A DNA stretch of 64,000 bases from Homoserinibacter sp. YIM 151385. Its GTDB lineage: Bacteria > Actinomycetota > Actinomycetes > Actinomycetales > Microbacteriaceae. Positions 9,214-18,320 of this stretch are shown piece by piece. Positions within the stretch are counted from its first letter, which is position 1. Each line of letters opens with the position of its first letter. The notes below the pieces were generated by a model. That model did no database searches. It was given only the letters and a program-made list of their open reading frames with translations, and was not told the DNA's origin. The translations under genes were made by a program, and so were the position numbers. Location of the stretch: assembly GCF_027912415.1 (NCBI RefSeq), contig NZ_CP115175.1:2356001-2420000 (forward strand), given 5' to 3'.

Positions 9214-10530
9214 CTACAAGATCGAGAGGGAGGCGGGGATGCGCGTCCTCCTCCGCCGAGTCGTCTTCGCGGGGGCCGGCGGATCGATGTCGCCGGGCGC
9301 CCAGCCCGCCCGCAGCCGGGTGCGGATCGCGGCCGTCCGGTCGTGCGTGATCCACAGCAGGACGAGCCCGAGCGCGAAACCGGCGAGGGAGGCGGGCGCT
9401 GCCCAGCCCGGCAGCCCGAGCGAGTCGACCTCGGCGAAGACGGGGAGCAGGAGCAGGAGCGGCGCCGCGCCGCCGCCGAGCCCGAGGAGGATGTGGGCGA
9501 CGCGGAGCATCGGCGCGTCTGCGTGCAGCGCCGCCCGCATCTCCGCGTACTCGGGTGATGCCGTGCCCGCGTCGGCGTGCGCGAGCTGCGCGCGGACCCT
9601 CGCCGAGTCGGCCGCGAGCGCCGACAGCACCCAGATGACGAGGAGCACGAGACCCGAGCCGAGGAGCACGGCGGCGGCCGTCTGGATGATCGCGAGGCCG
9701 GCATCCCCCGTCTCGTCGAACTCCCGTCGTTCCGCGAAGCGGCCGGGCTGTCGGATGAACACCCCGAGGATGAAGACCGCGCCGCCGAGGCCCAGCAGGA
9801 CGCCGCAGAGCCGGCGCGACCAGTCGGCGACGAGGCCGAGCGCGCGCTCGACGGGTCGCGGCGTCCGGGCCCGCTCGGGCGGGCGGCGCGCGACATCGGC
9901 GGCGGCGGCGCGGGTGCGCGCGGCCGGCTCCCAGCGCGCGCGGGCGGCCTCCTCGCGCCAGGCGGCGACGACGCGCCGCAGCACGATGAGCCCCACCACG
10001 TCGGCGGCGAGCAGCCCGCCGAGCACCGCGGTCGCGATGAGGAAGGGCACGTCCTCCGCGTTGGGCTCGACGGCCGAGCCGGCGCCCTCCCCGAGGGCGA
10101 GCAGCATCAGCAGGAGCGCGAGCCCGCCGATCGACAGCCAGAAGATGCTGAAGCCGACGAACATGCCGAAGGGATGCGCGTCGCGCTCGAGCAGGGCCCG
10201 GTCGGCCGCGGGGGCCGGTCGCTCCGGCTCCTCCGCGGCGGCGCGGACGAGCTGGCGTGTGCGGAGCACGCCGGCCGGCCCGCGGAGCACGCAGCCGATC
10301 GCGATCCCCGCGATGATCGCGACGGAGGTGATGCCGATGCCGGCGCGCCCCGCCGCGTCGAGCGCGGCCGCGACGTCCGGCCGCGCCTCCTCCGCGATCA
10401 CGAGCGAGACGAGCGTGAGGAGGAAGGCGGCGCCGCTGCCGCCGGCGATCGCGAAGCCCGCGGTGGAGAGCACCGAGACGAGTCGCGCCGCCGGGCTCCC
10501 GGCGCGGTCGCGGAAGCCGGTCATGAGCAT
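9214..10530 (-). CDS. Polytopic membrane protein of unknown function
   Basis: 438 residues with about eight hydrophobic segments arranged in two similar halves. Each half has a pair of helices, then a charged Arg/Glu-rich cytosolic stretch, then another pair. No enzymatic motif is recognised. The start is chosen at ATG 10530 rather than the second ATG two codons on, because TAGGCT (10537-10542, minus) lies exactly six bases upstream, as for other leaderless genes here. The glycerate kinase stop lies inside that -10 box. The C-terminus is basic (TTRRRRTR). Confidence 0.75.
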   Translation of the reverse strand: MLMTGFRDRAGSPAARLVSVLSTAGFAIAGGSGAAFLLTLVSLVIAEEARPDVAAALDAAGRAGIGITSVAIIAGIAIGCVLRGPAGVLRTRQLVRAAAEEPERPAPAADRALLERDAHPFGMFVGFSIFWLSIGGLALLLMLLALGEGAGSAVEPNAEDVPFLIATAVLGGLLAADVVGLIVLRRVVAAWREEAARARWEPAARTRAAAADVARRPPERARTPRPVERALGLVADWSRRLCGVLLGLGGAVFILGVFIRQPGRFAERREFDETGDAGLAIIQTAAAVLLGSGLVLLVIWVLSALAADSARVRAQLAHADAGTASPEYAEMRAALHADAPMLRVAHILLGLGGGAAPLLLLLPVFAEVDSLGLPGWAAPASLAGFALGLVLLWITHDRTAAIRTRLRAGWAPGDIDPPAPAKTTRRRRTRIPASLSIL

Positions 10531-10536
10531 GCTTCG

Positions 10537-10542
10537 AGCCTA
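10537..10542 (-). promoter_or_regulatory. -10 box TAGGCT for leaderless membrane-protein gene
   Basis: TAGGCT on the minus strand is followed by six bases and ATG 10530, so the transcript would begin at the start codon. Its first three bases are the TAG stop of the upstream glycerate kinase gene. Confidence 0.55.
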
Positions 10543-11673
10543 GAGCGCCGGGGCCACCCAGCCTGCCGCCAGCAGGGCCCCGGCATCCCGGAGGTGCCGG
10601 GCCGGCTCGGCCATCGCCGCTTCGCCGCCGCCGGCGAGCTCCGTCAGCGAGACGGCTGCGAGGAAGCGGTCCGTCTGCGCCTCGCTCGCGATCCGCCCCG
10701 CGACGAGCGCGACCGGGACGCGCGCCGCGTCCGCGAGCTCGGCGACGAGCGCGGGCGCCTTGCCGCGCTCGCTCTGGGCGTCGAAGGAGCCCTCGCCCGT
10801 GATGACGAGGTCCGCGCCGGCCATCGCCTCCGCGAGCCCGGAGATGACGGCGACGGTCCGCGCTCCGGGTCCGCGCGCGGCGCCCCAGGCGCGCAGGCCC
10901 AGCCCGACCGCCCCGGCGGCGCCCGTGCCGGCCTCCGCCGGATCGACCCCGAGCAGCCCGGCGATGCGCGCGATGTCGGCGTCGGCGGCCAGGACCTCCC
11001 CCGGCGTCAGCCCCTTCTGCGGCCCGAAGACGTGCGCGGCTCCCTTGGGGCCGGTCGCCGGGCTGTCGACATCGGCGATCGTCGCGACGCCGCCCGAGGG
11101 GAGCGGGCGGAGGCCGTCGAGCTCGATGCGCGCGATCCGGGGGAGGCCGGCGGCGCCGAGCGGCGCCGGCCGGCCCGCCTCGTCGAGGACCCGGGCGCCG
11201 AGCGCGCGCAGGAGGCCCGTCCCGGCATCCGTCGAGCTGCTGCCGCCGAGCGCGACGAGGAGGCGCTCCACCCCGCCATCGAGCGCGGCCGCGAGCATCT
11301 CGCCGACCCCGAGCGTGTGCGTGCGCAGGCCCGGCACCGGCTCGCCCGGCGCGAAGCGCTCGAGGCCGCAGATCGCGGCGAGCTCCACGAGGGCGGTGCG
11401 CAGGCCCCCCTGCTCGAACTCGAGCAGCGGCGCCTCGACCGTGTCGTCGAGCGGGCCGCGCACGGCGACGAGCCGCCGCCGCGCCTCGGGGAGGGATGCC
11501 GCGACCGTCTCGAGGGTGCCCTCGCCCCCGTCCGCCATCGGCCGGAGCCGGACCTCGTCGCCGGGCCGCGTCGCGAGCCAGCCCTCCCGGATCGCCTCGG
11601 CCGCCGCCCGCGCGCCGATCGTGCCCTTGAAGCTGTCGACGGCGACGACGATGCGACGGGATCCGGAGGTCAC
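10540..11673 (-). CDS. glxK: Glycerate kinase
   Basis: Phosphorylates D-glycerate (2- or 3-phosphoglycerate product depending on subtype). The 377-residue protein has the type-1 glycerate kinase signatures: N-terminal VVAVDSFKGT, MADGGEGT near residue 48 and a glycine-rich GGSSSTDAGTG segment. Starts with GTG 11673; a TAGGCT box lies seven bases upstream on the minus strand (11681-11686), suggesting a leaderless transcript. A role in sugar-acid breakdown products fits the neighbourhood but is not proven. Confidence 0.92.
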   Translation of the reverse strand: MTSGSRRIVVAVDSFKGTIGARAAAEAIREGWLATRPGDEVRLRPMADGGEGTLETVAASLPEARRRLVAVRGPLDDTVEAPLLEFEQGGLRTALVELAAICGLERFAPGEPVPGLRTHTLGVGEMLAAALDGGVERLLVALGGSSSTDAGTGLLRALGARVLDEAGRPAPLGAAGLPRIARIELDGLRPLPSGGVATIADVDSPATGPKGAAHVFGPQKGLTPGEVLAADADIARIAGLLGVDPAEAGTGAAGAVGLGLRAWGAARGPGARTVAVISGLAEAMAGADLVITGEGSFDAQSERGKAPALVAELADAARVPVALVAGRIASEAQTDRFLAAVSLTELAGGGEAAMAEPARHLRDAGALLAAGWVAPAL

Positions 11674-11770
11674 ATCCGCGAGCCTACGAGCACCCGCCCG
11701 CCGCGTCGTCGCCGGCCGCGTGGTGCGCGCGATCGGATCGGCCCGTCGCGCCGACCCGACGACGACGGGC

Positions 11771-11800
11771 GGCGCATCCGGCGAGATCGCCGGACGCGCC
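11771..11800 (-). terminator. Hairpin downstream of the surface-protein gene
   Basis: Inverted repeat with 13-base arms (11771-11783 and 11788-11800, one mismatch) around loop AGAT, 17 bases after the stop of the 11818 gene. No T-run is evident, as is common in high-GC actinobacteria. Confidence 0.55.
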
Positions 11801-11817
11801 GCCCCAGGGCCGCGGGA

Positions 11818-14640
11818 TCAGCGCATCGCCCCCCGGCGACGGCCGATCATCAGGGCGAGGGCGCCCAGGAGCACCGCGGCGCCGGCGGTGCCGAGCAGCG
11901 CCGCCGAGGCGGTGCCGGTCGTGGCGAGCCCGCCTGCTGCCGGCGCGGCCGACGGCAGGTAGGTGATGACGACCTCCGCGCGGGTCAGGTTCCCGGCGAG
12001 GTCCGCGACGACGTACTCGATCGGGGTCGGGTCGCCGCGGAAGCCGTCCTCGGGGGTGAAGGTGATGACGCCGGTCGTCGGGTCGACGGTCCAGACGCCC
12101 TCGCCGCGCACCCGCAGCTCGGTGACGAGCTCGCCCGTGCCCGGGTGGACGATGCGCACCGAGCTCGGGTCGAACACGCCGTCGTCGTTGCCGATCACGT
12201 CGACCGAGACCGCCTCGCCCGGGCGGTTGCCGGTGCTGCGGTCGTCATGGGCGACCGGCAGGTAGGTCACGACCACCTCGGCGCGGACCTCGTCCCCGGT
12301 GGTGTCGGTCACCTCGTAGGACACGGGCGTCGGGTTGCCCCGGTAGCCGGCCGCGGGCCGGAACGTGAGGGAGCCGTCGGCCGGGTCGACCGTCCAGGTG
12401 CCCTCGCCCTCGACCGCGAGCTCGGTCAGGCGCTCGCCGCCGGGGCCGAGGATCCGCACGGAGCCGGGCACGAGATCCCCGCGATCGTTGCCGAGCACGT
12501 CGACGGTCACGGGCTCCCCGATCGTGTTGCCGTGATCGGCGTCGTCGACCGCCACCGGGACGTAGGTGACGGTGACCTCCGCGCCGACGCGGTCGCCCGT
12601 CGTGTCGCTGACGCGGTAGCCGATCGGCGTCGGGTCGCCGCCGTAGCCGGGGGCCGGCTCGAACACGATCGTCGAGCCCTGCACCCGCCAGGTGCCCTGG
12701 CCGGGGACGGCGAGCTCGAGGACCTCGGAGCCGTCGGCCGGGTCGACGATCCGGAGGGTCGCCGGGTCGAAGTCGCCGGTGTCGTTGCCGAGCACCGGGA
12801 CGGTCACCGTCTCGCCGACCGGGTTGTCGAGGTCCTCGTCGTCGACCGCGGCCGGCACGTAGGTCACGGTGACGGTCGCGGTGTCGCGGAGGCCGTTCGC
12901 ATCGGCGACGGAGTAGCGGACCGGGGTCGGGTCGCCGAGGAATCCGGGCTCGGGCTCGAAGGCGATGGTCCGACCCGAGACGGTCCAGCGGCCCTCGCCG
13001 GGCACGATGAGGGGGGAGGCGACGGGGTCGCCGTCGGCGTCGACGAGCTGCAGCGTCGAGAGGTCGAGATCGCCCTCGTCGTTGTCGAGGACGTCGATCG
13101 CGACCGTGTCCCCGATCGTGTTGCCGAGGTCCTCGTCGTCGACCGCGGTCGGGGCGACGAGGCCGGTCACGGTCGCCTCGTCCGCGTCGTCGTCGTCGCC
13201 GGTCGCACGATCGGTCACGGAGGCGCGGTTCACGAGCGGTCCGGCGGCCGCGACCACCTGCGAGTAGACGATCGTGAGCCGCTCGCCCGGGTCGAGCCCG
13301 CGGACCCCGGAGCCGGAGCCGCCGAGCGTCGCGTAGGGACGCGAGCACTCCAGCGTCGCCGGCATCGGGTCGCCGACCTCGGCATCGCACACCAGGGCGC
13401 CGCGCTCGAAGAGCTCGCTCGACCCGCCGGAGGAGGTGATCGACACGATGGAGGTCGCGCCGTCGCCGGGCAGGCTGTCGGCGAGGGTGAGGGTGTCGCC
13501 GCGCGTCATCGGCGCCGCGCCGACGTTCTCGACCGTGACGGTCCAGGTGACGGTCCCGCCGACCGGGACCGCATCCTGCGACGCGGTCTTCTCGACGGCG
13601 AGGTCGTAGCCGCAGGGCACCCAGTCGAGCGAGACCGCGCCGGGTGCGCCCGCGCCGGTCGTCGCGGTCGTGATGCGGGGCCCCGCCGCGGAGGCGATCG
13701 CCGACACCGGGACGCCGGTCGTGACCGGCGAGGTCGCCGCGACGTAGCTCGCGCCGCCGCCGCCGCCACCGCCGCCGACCCCGCCGACGCTGAGGCCGCC
13801 GCTGCCGTTGCCGACCGAGGACGCGCCGCCGCCGCCGCCGAAGTAGCCGCCGCCTCCGCCGCCGCCGCTGTCCGGCGTGGGGTCGTCGCCGCCGTCGCCG
13901 CCGGTGCGCCCGCTGCCCGGGAAGCCGTTCACGGCGTCGCTGCCGCTGTTGACGCCGCCGGCGCCGGGGCCGTCCACCTGGCCGCCCTGGCCGCCGCCCA
14001 CGGTCGCCGCGGGGGAGTCGAAGCTGCGGGCGCCGTCCGAGCCCGCCGTCACGCCGGACGCCGTCGGCAGGCCGCCGCCCCCGCCCTGGCCGCCGTTGCT
14101 CGCGTGGCCGCCGGCGCTGCCGCCGCCCGCGCCGGCGAGGACGAGCAGCTCGCCGCCGACGGCGAGGGTGCTGTAGCCGCCGCCGCCCGCGCCCGTGTGA
14201 TAGGTCCCGCTGCCGTTGCCGGCGGAGATCCCGCCGCGACCGCCGCCCGGCGCGCCGCCCGGGCCGGGGGTCGCCGAGTTCGCGCCGTTCGAGCCGCCGC
14301 CGGCGCCGACGACGACGTCGAAGGCCTGACCGGGGACGACCGCATAGGTCGCCGTGACGATCGCGCCCGGGCCGTTCGCGTTCGCGAGCGCGACCGTGCT
14401 GCCGCCGGCGCCGCCGCGGACGGTCGCCGTGACGGCGCAGACGCCGTCCGGCACCACGCCGTCGGCGGTACCGGGCGAGGTGAAGCTGCTCGCGGCCGGC
14501 GCCGGAGCGGGCGCCGCCGCGGCGCCCGGCGGGAGCGCCGCGCCGGTCGCCAGGCCGACGAGGGCGGTGGCGATGACGACGGCCAGGCCGCGGGTGCGCC
14601 TCGGTCGCGAAGTGGATGCGGGGAGAGCGTGCTGCGTCAT
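11818..14640 (-). CDS. Sortase-anchored surface protein: Gly-rich region, DUF11, four CshA-type repeats
   Basis: 940-residue exported protein. Residues 1 to about 45 are a signal peptide with a twin-basic start and Ala-rich end. A glycine-rich region of roughly 160 residues follows, then a DUF11-like domain (LAVEKTASQDAVPVGG). Next come four tandem repeats of about 95-100 residues that open with AVDD..GN..G and close with VTYVP or similar, resembling CshA fibril repeats. The C-terminus is a sorting signal: LATTG at about 905-909, a hydrophobic helix and RRRGAMR. LAXTG fits class E sortases of high-GC Gram-positives; no sortase gene is in the window. ATG 14640 has AGGAATC upstream. Likely an adhesin (inference). 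Confidence 0.85.
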   Translation of the reverse strand: MTQHALPASTSRPRRTRGLAVVIATALVGLATGAALPPGAAAAPAPAPAASSFTSPGTADGVVPDGVCAVTATVRGGAGGSTVALANANGPGAIVTATYAVVPGQAFDVVVGAGGGSNGANSATPGPGGAPGGGRGGISAGNGSGTYHTGAGGGGYSTLAVGGELLVLAGAGGGSAGGHASNGGQGGGGGLPTASGVTAGSDGARSFDSPAATVGGGQGGQVDGPGAGGVNSGSDAVNGFPGSGRTGGDGGDDPTPDSGGGGGGGYFGGGGGASSVGNGSGGLSVGGVGGGGGGGGASYVAATSPVTTGVPVSAIASAAGPRITTATTGAGAPGAVSLDWVPCGYDLAVEKTASQDAVPVGGTVTWTVTVENVGAAPMTRGDTLTLADSLPGDGATSIVSITSSGGSSELFERGALVCDAEVGDPMPATLECSRPYATLGGSGSGVRGLDPGERLTIVYSQVVAAAGPLVNRASVTDRATGDDDDADEATVTGLVAPTAVDDEDLGNTIGDTVAIDVLDNDEGDLDLSTLQLVDADGDPVASPLIVPGEGRWTVSGRTIAFEPEPGFLGDPTPVRYSVADANGLRDTATVTVTYVPAAVDDEDLDNPVGETVTVPVLGNDTGDFDPATLRIVDPADGSEVLELAVPGQGTWRVQGSTIVFEPAPGYGGDPTPIGYRVSDTTGDRVGAEVTVTYVPVAVDDADHGNTIGEPVTVDVLGNDRGDLVPGSVRILGPGGERLTELAVEGEGTWTVDPADGSLTFRPAAGYRGNPTPVSYEVTDTTGDEVRAEVVVTYLPVAHDDRSTGNRPGEAVSVDVIGNDDGVFDPSSVRIVHPGTGELVTELRVRGEGVWTVDPTTGVITFTPEDGFRGDPTPIEYVVADLAGNLTRAEVVITYLPSAAPAAGGLATTGTASAALLGTAGAAVLLGALALMIGRRRGAMR

Positions 14641-14885
14641 GTGATTCCTCGTGGGCGCGGCGGAACCCCGATCCCGCGACCGTCGGGCGGTGCGGGGCGA
14701 TGCGGCTCGGGCGCGCGCCGATCGGGTCGGTGCGTGATGCCCCCAGCCCACACGGCGACGCGCCGCGGCGGGGTGCGAGCCGATGAACTTCACCCCGCGC
14801 TTCACCCTCGTGCCCCCCGGCGGGAGGGGTGCGGGCCGGGCCGGGCCGGCATCCTCTAGCGTGGTCGAGGGAGGTCCCCGGAACC

Positions 14886-17468
14886 ATGACCGGTCTCGTC
14901 TTCGTGCCGCGACGCATCGCCGGCGCCATCGAGCGTCCCCGTCTCGTCGATCGGCTGACGGCGCACGACGGCGCGCTCGCGATCGTCCGAGCCCCGGGCG
15001 GCGCGGGGAAGACGAGCCTCCTCGTCGAATGGGCGGCATCGCTCCCCGCCGACCGGGTCGGTGCGTGGATCGCGCTCGACGCCTCGGCGACGACCCAGAC
15101 CGCCTTCTGGACGCGGGTGCTCGAGACGCTGCGCGACGGCGGCATCGCGGAGCCGGGCAGCGTCCTCGGGTCGATCACGCCATCGGCCGAGATCGCGGAC
15201 CGGCTGCGGGCGCAGATCCTGCGCGGGCTGAACCGGCTCGGCACGCAGCTCACCCTGGTGCTCGACGACTTCCACCTCGTCGAGGACGCGGTCGTCCTCG
15301 ACGACCTGGAGTGGTTGCTCGCGAACGCCCCCGGCCTGCGCGTCGTGATCGCCACGCGGACGCTGAGCCGGCTCGAGGACCCCGGGGTCCGCGCGCGGCT
15401 CGATGTCCTCGTCATCGGCTTCGACGAGCTGACCTTCGATGCGGACGAGCTCGCCCGCGTCAGCCGCGGCGTGGCGATCGAGCCCGCGCGGCTACGGGAG
15501 CTGCACGAGCGGGTCGGCGGCTGGCCCCTCGCGACCCGGGCGGCCATCGCCGAGCTCGCCGAGGGCGGCGGCGACCTCGACCGCGTCCTCGCCCGCATCC
15601 GCAGCGCCGCCGTCGGCGCCGACTCCCTCGAGGGCGCCCCCGACTCCCCGCTCCTGGACGCCGCGCTGCGCCTCGCCGTGACGCCGCTCGTCCCGGAGGG
15701 GCTCGCGGCCGAGCTGGGCGGACCGGATGCCGCCGAGCACCTCGGCGAGCTGGAGCGCGCCGGGATCGGCGGGTGGCGGAGCCTGCGCGGGGCGCGAGTC
15801 TTCGCCTTCCACCCGCTCGTGCGCGAGGCGCTCCGAGAGGAGCTCGCGCGCCGGCGGCCGCGCGAGCTCGCCGCAGTGCGACGGAAGGCCGCGGAGTGGC
15901 TGGCGAGCGACGGCGCGATCTTCGAGGCGGTGTCGCTCGCGGCGGAGCTCGGCGACTGGGAGCTCTTCATGCGGCTCGCCCGCCCGCGGCTCGGGACGCT
16001 CCTCCTCACGCACCGGCGCGAGCTGCTCGCCCTCGTCGAGCGGGCCCCCGCGGGCGAGGCGGCGAGGAACCCGACGCTCGCGATGCTGCGCGTGATCCTG
16101 GTGAACGCCCTCCCGACGAGCACCGGCCGCCGCCTCCACGCGCTCGGCGGGGCGGCGATCGCCGCCGCCCGCGACCGGCTCTCGACGCGATCCTCCCGCA
16201 CCGACGCCGAGCGGCTGTGGCTCCTCGTCGGGACGATGGGCGTCCAGCGCATCCTGGGGCGGTACGAGCAGTCGCTCGGCTCCGCGCGCCGCGCCCTCGA
16301 GCTCGTCGACCGCTCGGGTCCCGCGGAGGTGGAGGCGCTGGGCGACTTCGCGCCGACGATCCTCCTGCAGCTCGGCTCGACGTTCCTCTACGCCGGACAG
16401 GGGGACACGGCCGCGGACCTCGCCTCCCGGGCGGTCGAGCTCGCCGAGATCATGGACCGGCCGTGGTCCGCCGTGCACGCGGAGGGGCTGCGCACGGTCG
16501 TCCTCGCGACCCGGGGCGAGGTGCGGGCGGCGCGCGAGGCCGTCGAGCGCCTCGCCGCCCGGGTCCGTCCGGAGGGCTGGCGCCACTCGTACTCGGGCAG
16601 CCTGCACGCCATCAGCGAGGCGGTCGTCGCCCTCGAGCGCTTCGACACCGCCGCGGCGCTGGATGCCGTCGGCCGCCTCGCGGCACACGAGCGGACGATC
16701 GAGCACTGGCCGATGATCGCGAGCATCCGCGCGACCGCCTCCCTCATGCGCGGCGACCTCCTGAACGGCGAGCACGCGCTCCGACGGGTGATGCGCGAGC
16801 GCGGCGCCCGTGCCGGGACCAGCCCGATGATGCGCGGCATGCTGCTGTCCGTCCTCGCGGATCTCCTGATCGCGCGAGGCGACACGGCGAGGGCGCGTCG
16901 GCTCCTCGGCCCGTCCGCCGACCAGCCGGCCGCGCGACTCGCGCTGGCGCGGGTCGAGCTGCTCGCCGGCACGCCGACCCGCGCGGCGGAGGCCGCCGGC
17001 GTCCTCGCGAACGACCACCGGCTCAGCCCCCGCATCCACGCCGAGGCCCTGCTGCTCTCCGCCGCCGCATCGGCCCGGCTGGCGCCGCCGCGGACCGTGG
17101 GCGAGCTGCTCGACGACGGTCTCGCGCTCACGCGCGAGCACGAGCTGGGGCGGCCGATCATGATGGTGCCGCGCCGCGCGCTGCTCGACGCCTTCGCGGC
17201 CGCCGATCGCGATCCGACGGGCCTGCTCGACGGCATCCCCGACGTCTTCGGGCGGGACGCGCCCCCGCAGCTCACGCCCCGCGAGCTCGAGGTGCTGGCG
17301 GCCCTGCGGTCGAGCCCGCGCATCGACGACCTCGCCGAGCGGCTCTACGTGTCGAGCAACACCGTCAAATCGCAGCTGCGCAGCGCGTACCGGAAGCTGG
17401 GGGCCTCGTCGCGGGATCAGGCGCTCGCGATCGCGCACCGGCACGGCCTGCTGGGCGACGATGACTGA
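14886..17468 (+). CDS. MalT-like (STAND) LuxR-family transcriptional regulator
   Basis: 860-residue signal-transduction ATPase activator. Walker A APGGAGKTS is at about 36-44, Walker B in LTLVLDDFHLVED, then a long helical repeat region, and a C-terminal LuxR/GerE HTH from about residue 796 (LTPRELEVLAAL ... YVSSNTVKSQL). ATG 14886 is chosen because GAGGGAGG precedes it; a GTG at 14829 is also in frame. It is divergent from the surface-protein gene with 245 bases between starts, so it may control that gene. Its 3' end overlaps the ECF gene by eight bases. The ligand is unknown. Confidence 0.9.
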   Translation: MTGLVFVPRRIAGAIERPRLVDRLTAHDGALAIVRAPGGAGKTSLLVEWAASLPADRVGAWIALDASATTQTAFWTRVLETLRDGGIAEPGSVLGSITPSAEIADRLRAQILRGLNRLGTQLTLVLDDFHLVEDAVVLDDLEWLLANAPGLRVVIATRTLSRLEDPGVRARLDVLVIGFDELTFDADELARVSRGVAIEPARLRELHERVGGWPLATRAAIAELAEGGGDLDRVLARIRSAAVGADSLEGAPDSPLLDAALRLAVTPLVPEGLAAELGGPDAAEHLGELERAGIGGWRSLRGARVFAFHPLVREALREELARRRPRELAAVRRKAAEWLASDGAIFEAVSLAAELGDWELFMRLARPRLGTLLLTHRRELLALVERAPAGEAARNPTLAMLRVILVNALPTSTGRRLHALGGAAIAAARDRLSTRSSRTDAERLWLLVGTMGVQRILGRYEQSLGSARRALELVDRSGPAEVEALGDFAPTILLQLGSTFLYAGQGDTAADLASRAVELAEIMDRPWSAVHAEGLRTVVLATRGEVRAAREAVERLAARVRPEGWRHSYSGSLHAISEAVVALERFDTAAALDAVGRLAAHERTIEHWPMIASIRATASLMRGDLLNGEHALRRVMRERGARAGTSPMMRGMLLSVLADLLIARGDTARARRLLGPSADQPAARLALARVELLAGTPTRAAEAAGVLANDHRLSPRIHAEALLLSAAASARLAPPRTVGELLDDGLALTREHELGRPIMMVPRRALLDAFAAADRDPTGLLDGIPDVFGRDAPPQLTPRELEVLAALRSSPRIDDLAERLYVSSNTVKSQLRSAYRKLGASSRDQALAIAHRHGLLGDDD

Positions 17469-17997
17469 GCGCCGGCGCGCAGCTCGGTCGAGCACGCGCG
17501 ACCTGCTCGTGGTCGCCGCGATCGGGGCGTTCGGCGCCGTGCTGCTCATCCTGCTCGTGCCGGTGACGACGCCGCTCGCGATCGTCGCGCCGCCCGCCTA
17601 CGCGCTCGTCGTCGCCGTCCCCGCGACGGCGATCATGATCGCCCGACGGCTGGTGCCGCGTCGGCTCGCCGCCTCCGGCGCCGCCCTGGTCATGTCGGTG
17701 CTGCTCAGCGTGTTCACGCCGATCGGCATCCTCGCCGCGATCCCGCTGCTCGCCCAGGGCATCGCCATCGACGCGATGGTCGCGGCGCTGCGGTCCCGGC
17801 CGTCGCGCTGGCTGTGGGCGGGCCTCGTCGCGGGGGCCGTCGCCTTCGCGATCGCCCTGCCCGTCTTCGGGCCGCACCACCTCACCGCGGGCTGGCTGCT
17901 CGCGACCGCCGCGGCGCGACTCGTCGGGGGCGCGTTCCAGGCGTGGCTCTCCGGGGCGCTGGCGCGACAGATGCCGGGGCGTCTCGCCGCGCCCTGA
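17461..17997 (+). CDS. ECF-transporter S-component-like membrane protein
   Basis: 178 residues with five to six hydrophobic helices and an N-terminal LLVVAAIGAFGAVLL segment like YkoE/MptD-type ECF substrate-binding subunits. The ATG lies inside the end of the LuxR gene (8-base overlap), so the two are probably co-expressed. No EcfA ATPase or EcfT gene is nearby; group II S components share a distant EcfAAT module. The vitamin or metal carried cannot be told. Family call rests on topology and local similarity only. Confidence 0.6.
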   Translation: MTERRRAARSSTRDLLVVAAIGAFGAVLLILLVPVTTPLAIVAPPAYALVVAVPATAIMIARRLVPRRLAASGAALVMSVLLSVFTPIGILAAIPLLAQGIAIDAMVAALRSRPSRWLWAGLVAGAVAFAIALPVFGPHHLTAGWLLATAAARLVGGAFQAWLSGALARQMPGRLAAP

Positions 17998-18044
17998 TGC
18001 GCCGCCCGGACGCCGTCGAGGGTGCCGGGGCCGGTCACCCGCCG

Positions 18045-18075
18045 CAGATGCCCCCGGCGGGGCCGGGGGCATCTG
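18045..18075 (+). terminator. Perfect hairpin after the LuxR-ECF operon
   Basis: Fourteen-base perfect arms (CAGATGCCCCCGGC and its complement) with loop GGG, followed by a modestly T-rich stretch (GGTTCTCGCTT). It ends the operon that stops at 17,997. The remainder up to 18,320 shows no gene, only a short CGCTT/AAGCG inverted repeat at 18,081-18,094. Confidence 0.7.
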
Positions 18076-18320
18076 GTTCTCGCTTGGGTAAGCGATTGCC
18101 GTCCTGGGGGGCGGACGGCGAGTGCTCGAGCACAAGAGACGACGCTAGATCACGCCTCGGTGCCGCGATCGGGGTGCACACGTGGCTCGGAGGCTCCTGC
18201 CGAGTGACGCTCAGCTCGGACCTCCGCGGCTCGGATCCCGTCGAGGCGGTCGCAAGGGGTCGCCATCCGTCGCCTGTCGTGCGAGGCTCGACGGACCCGG
18301 ACGCGGATCGGAGGACGCCG

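Noticed and set aside
9577-14859. A 1760-codon open frame on the plus strand, rich in Arg, Gly, Ala and Asp
   Set aside because: It is the antisense shadow of the membrane protein, glycerate kinase and surface-protein genes. Composition is low-complexity with no domain, and the opposite strand has clear motifs.
18081-18097. CGCTT-GGGT-AAGCG repeat with an AANCGNTT core resembling a LacI-family operator
   Set aside because: Only about five base pairs per arm, no LacI-type gene in the window, and it lies directly after a terminator.
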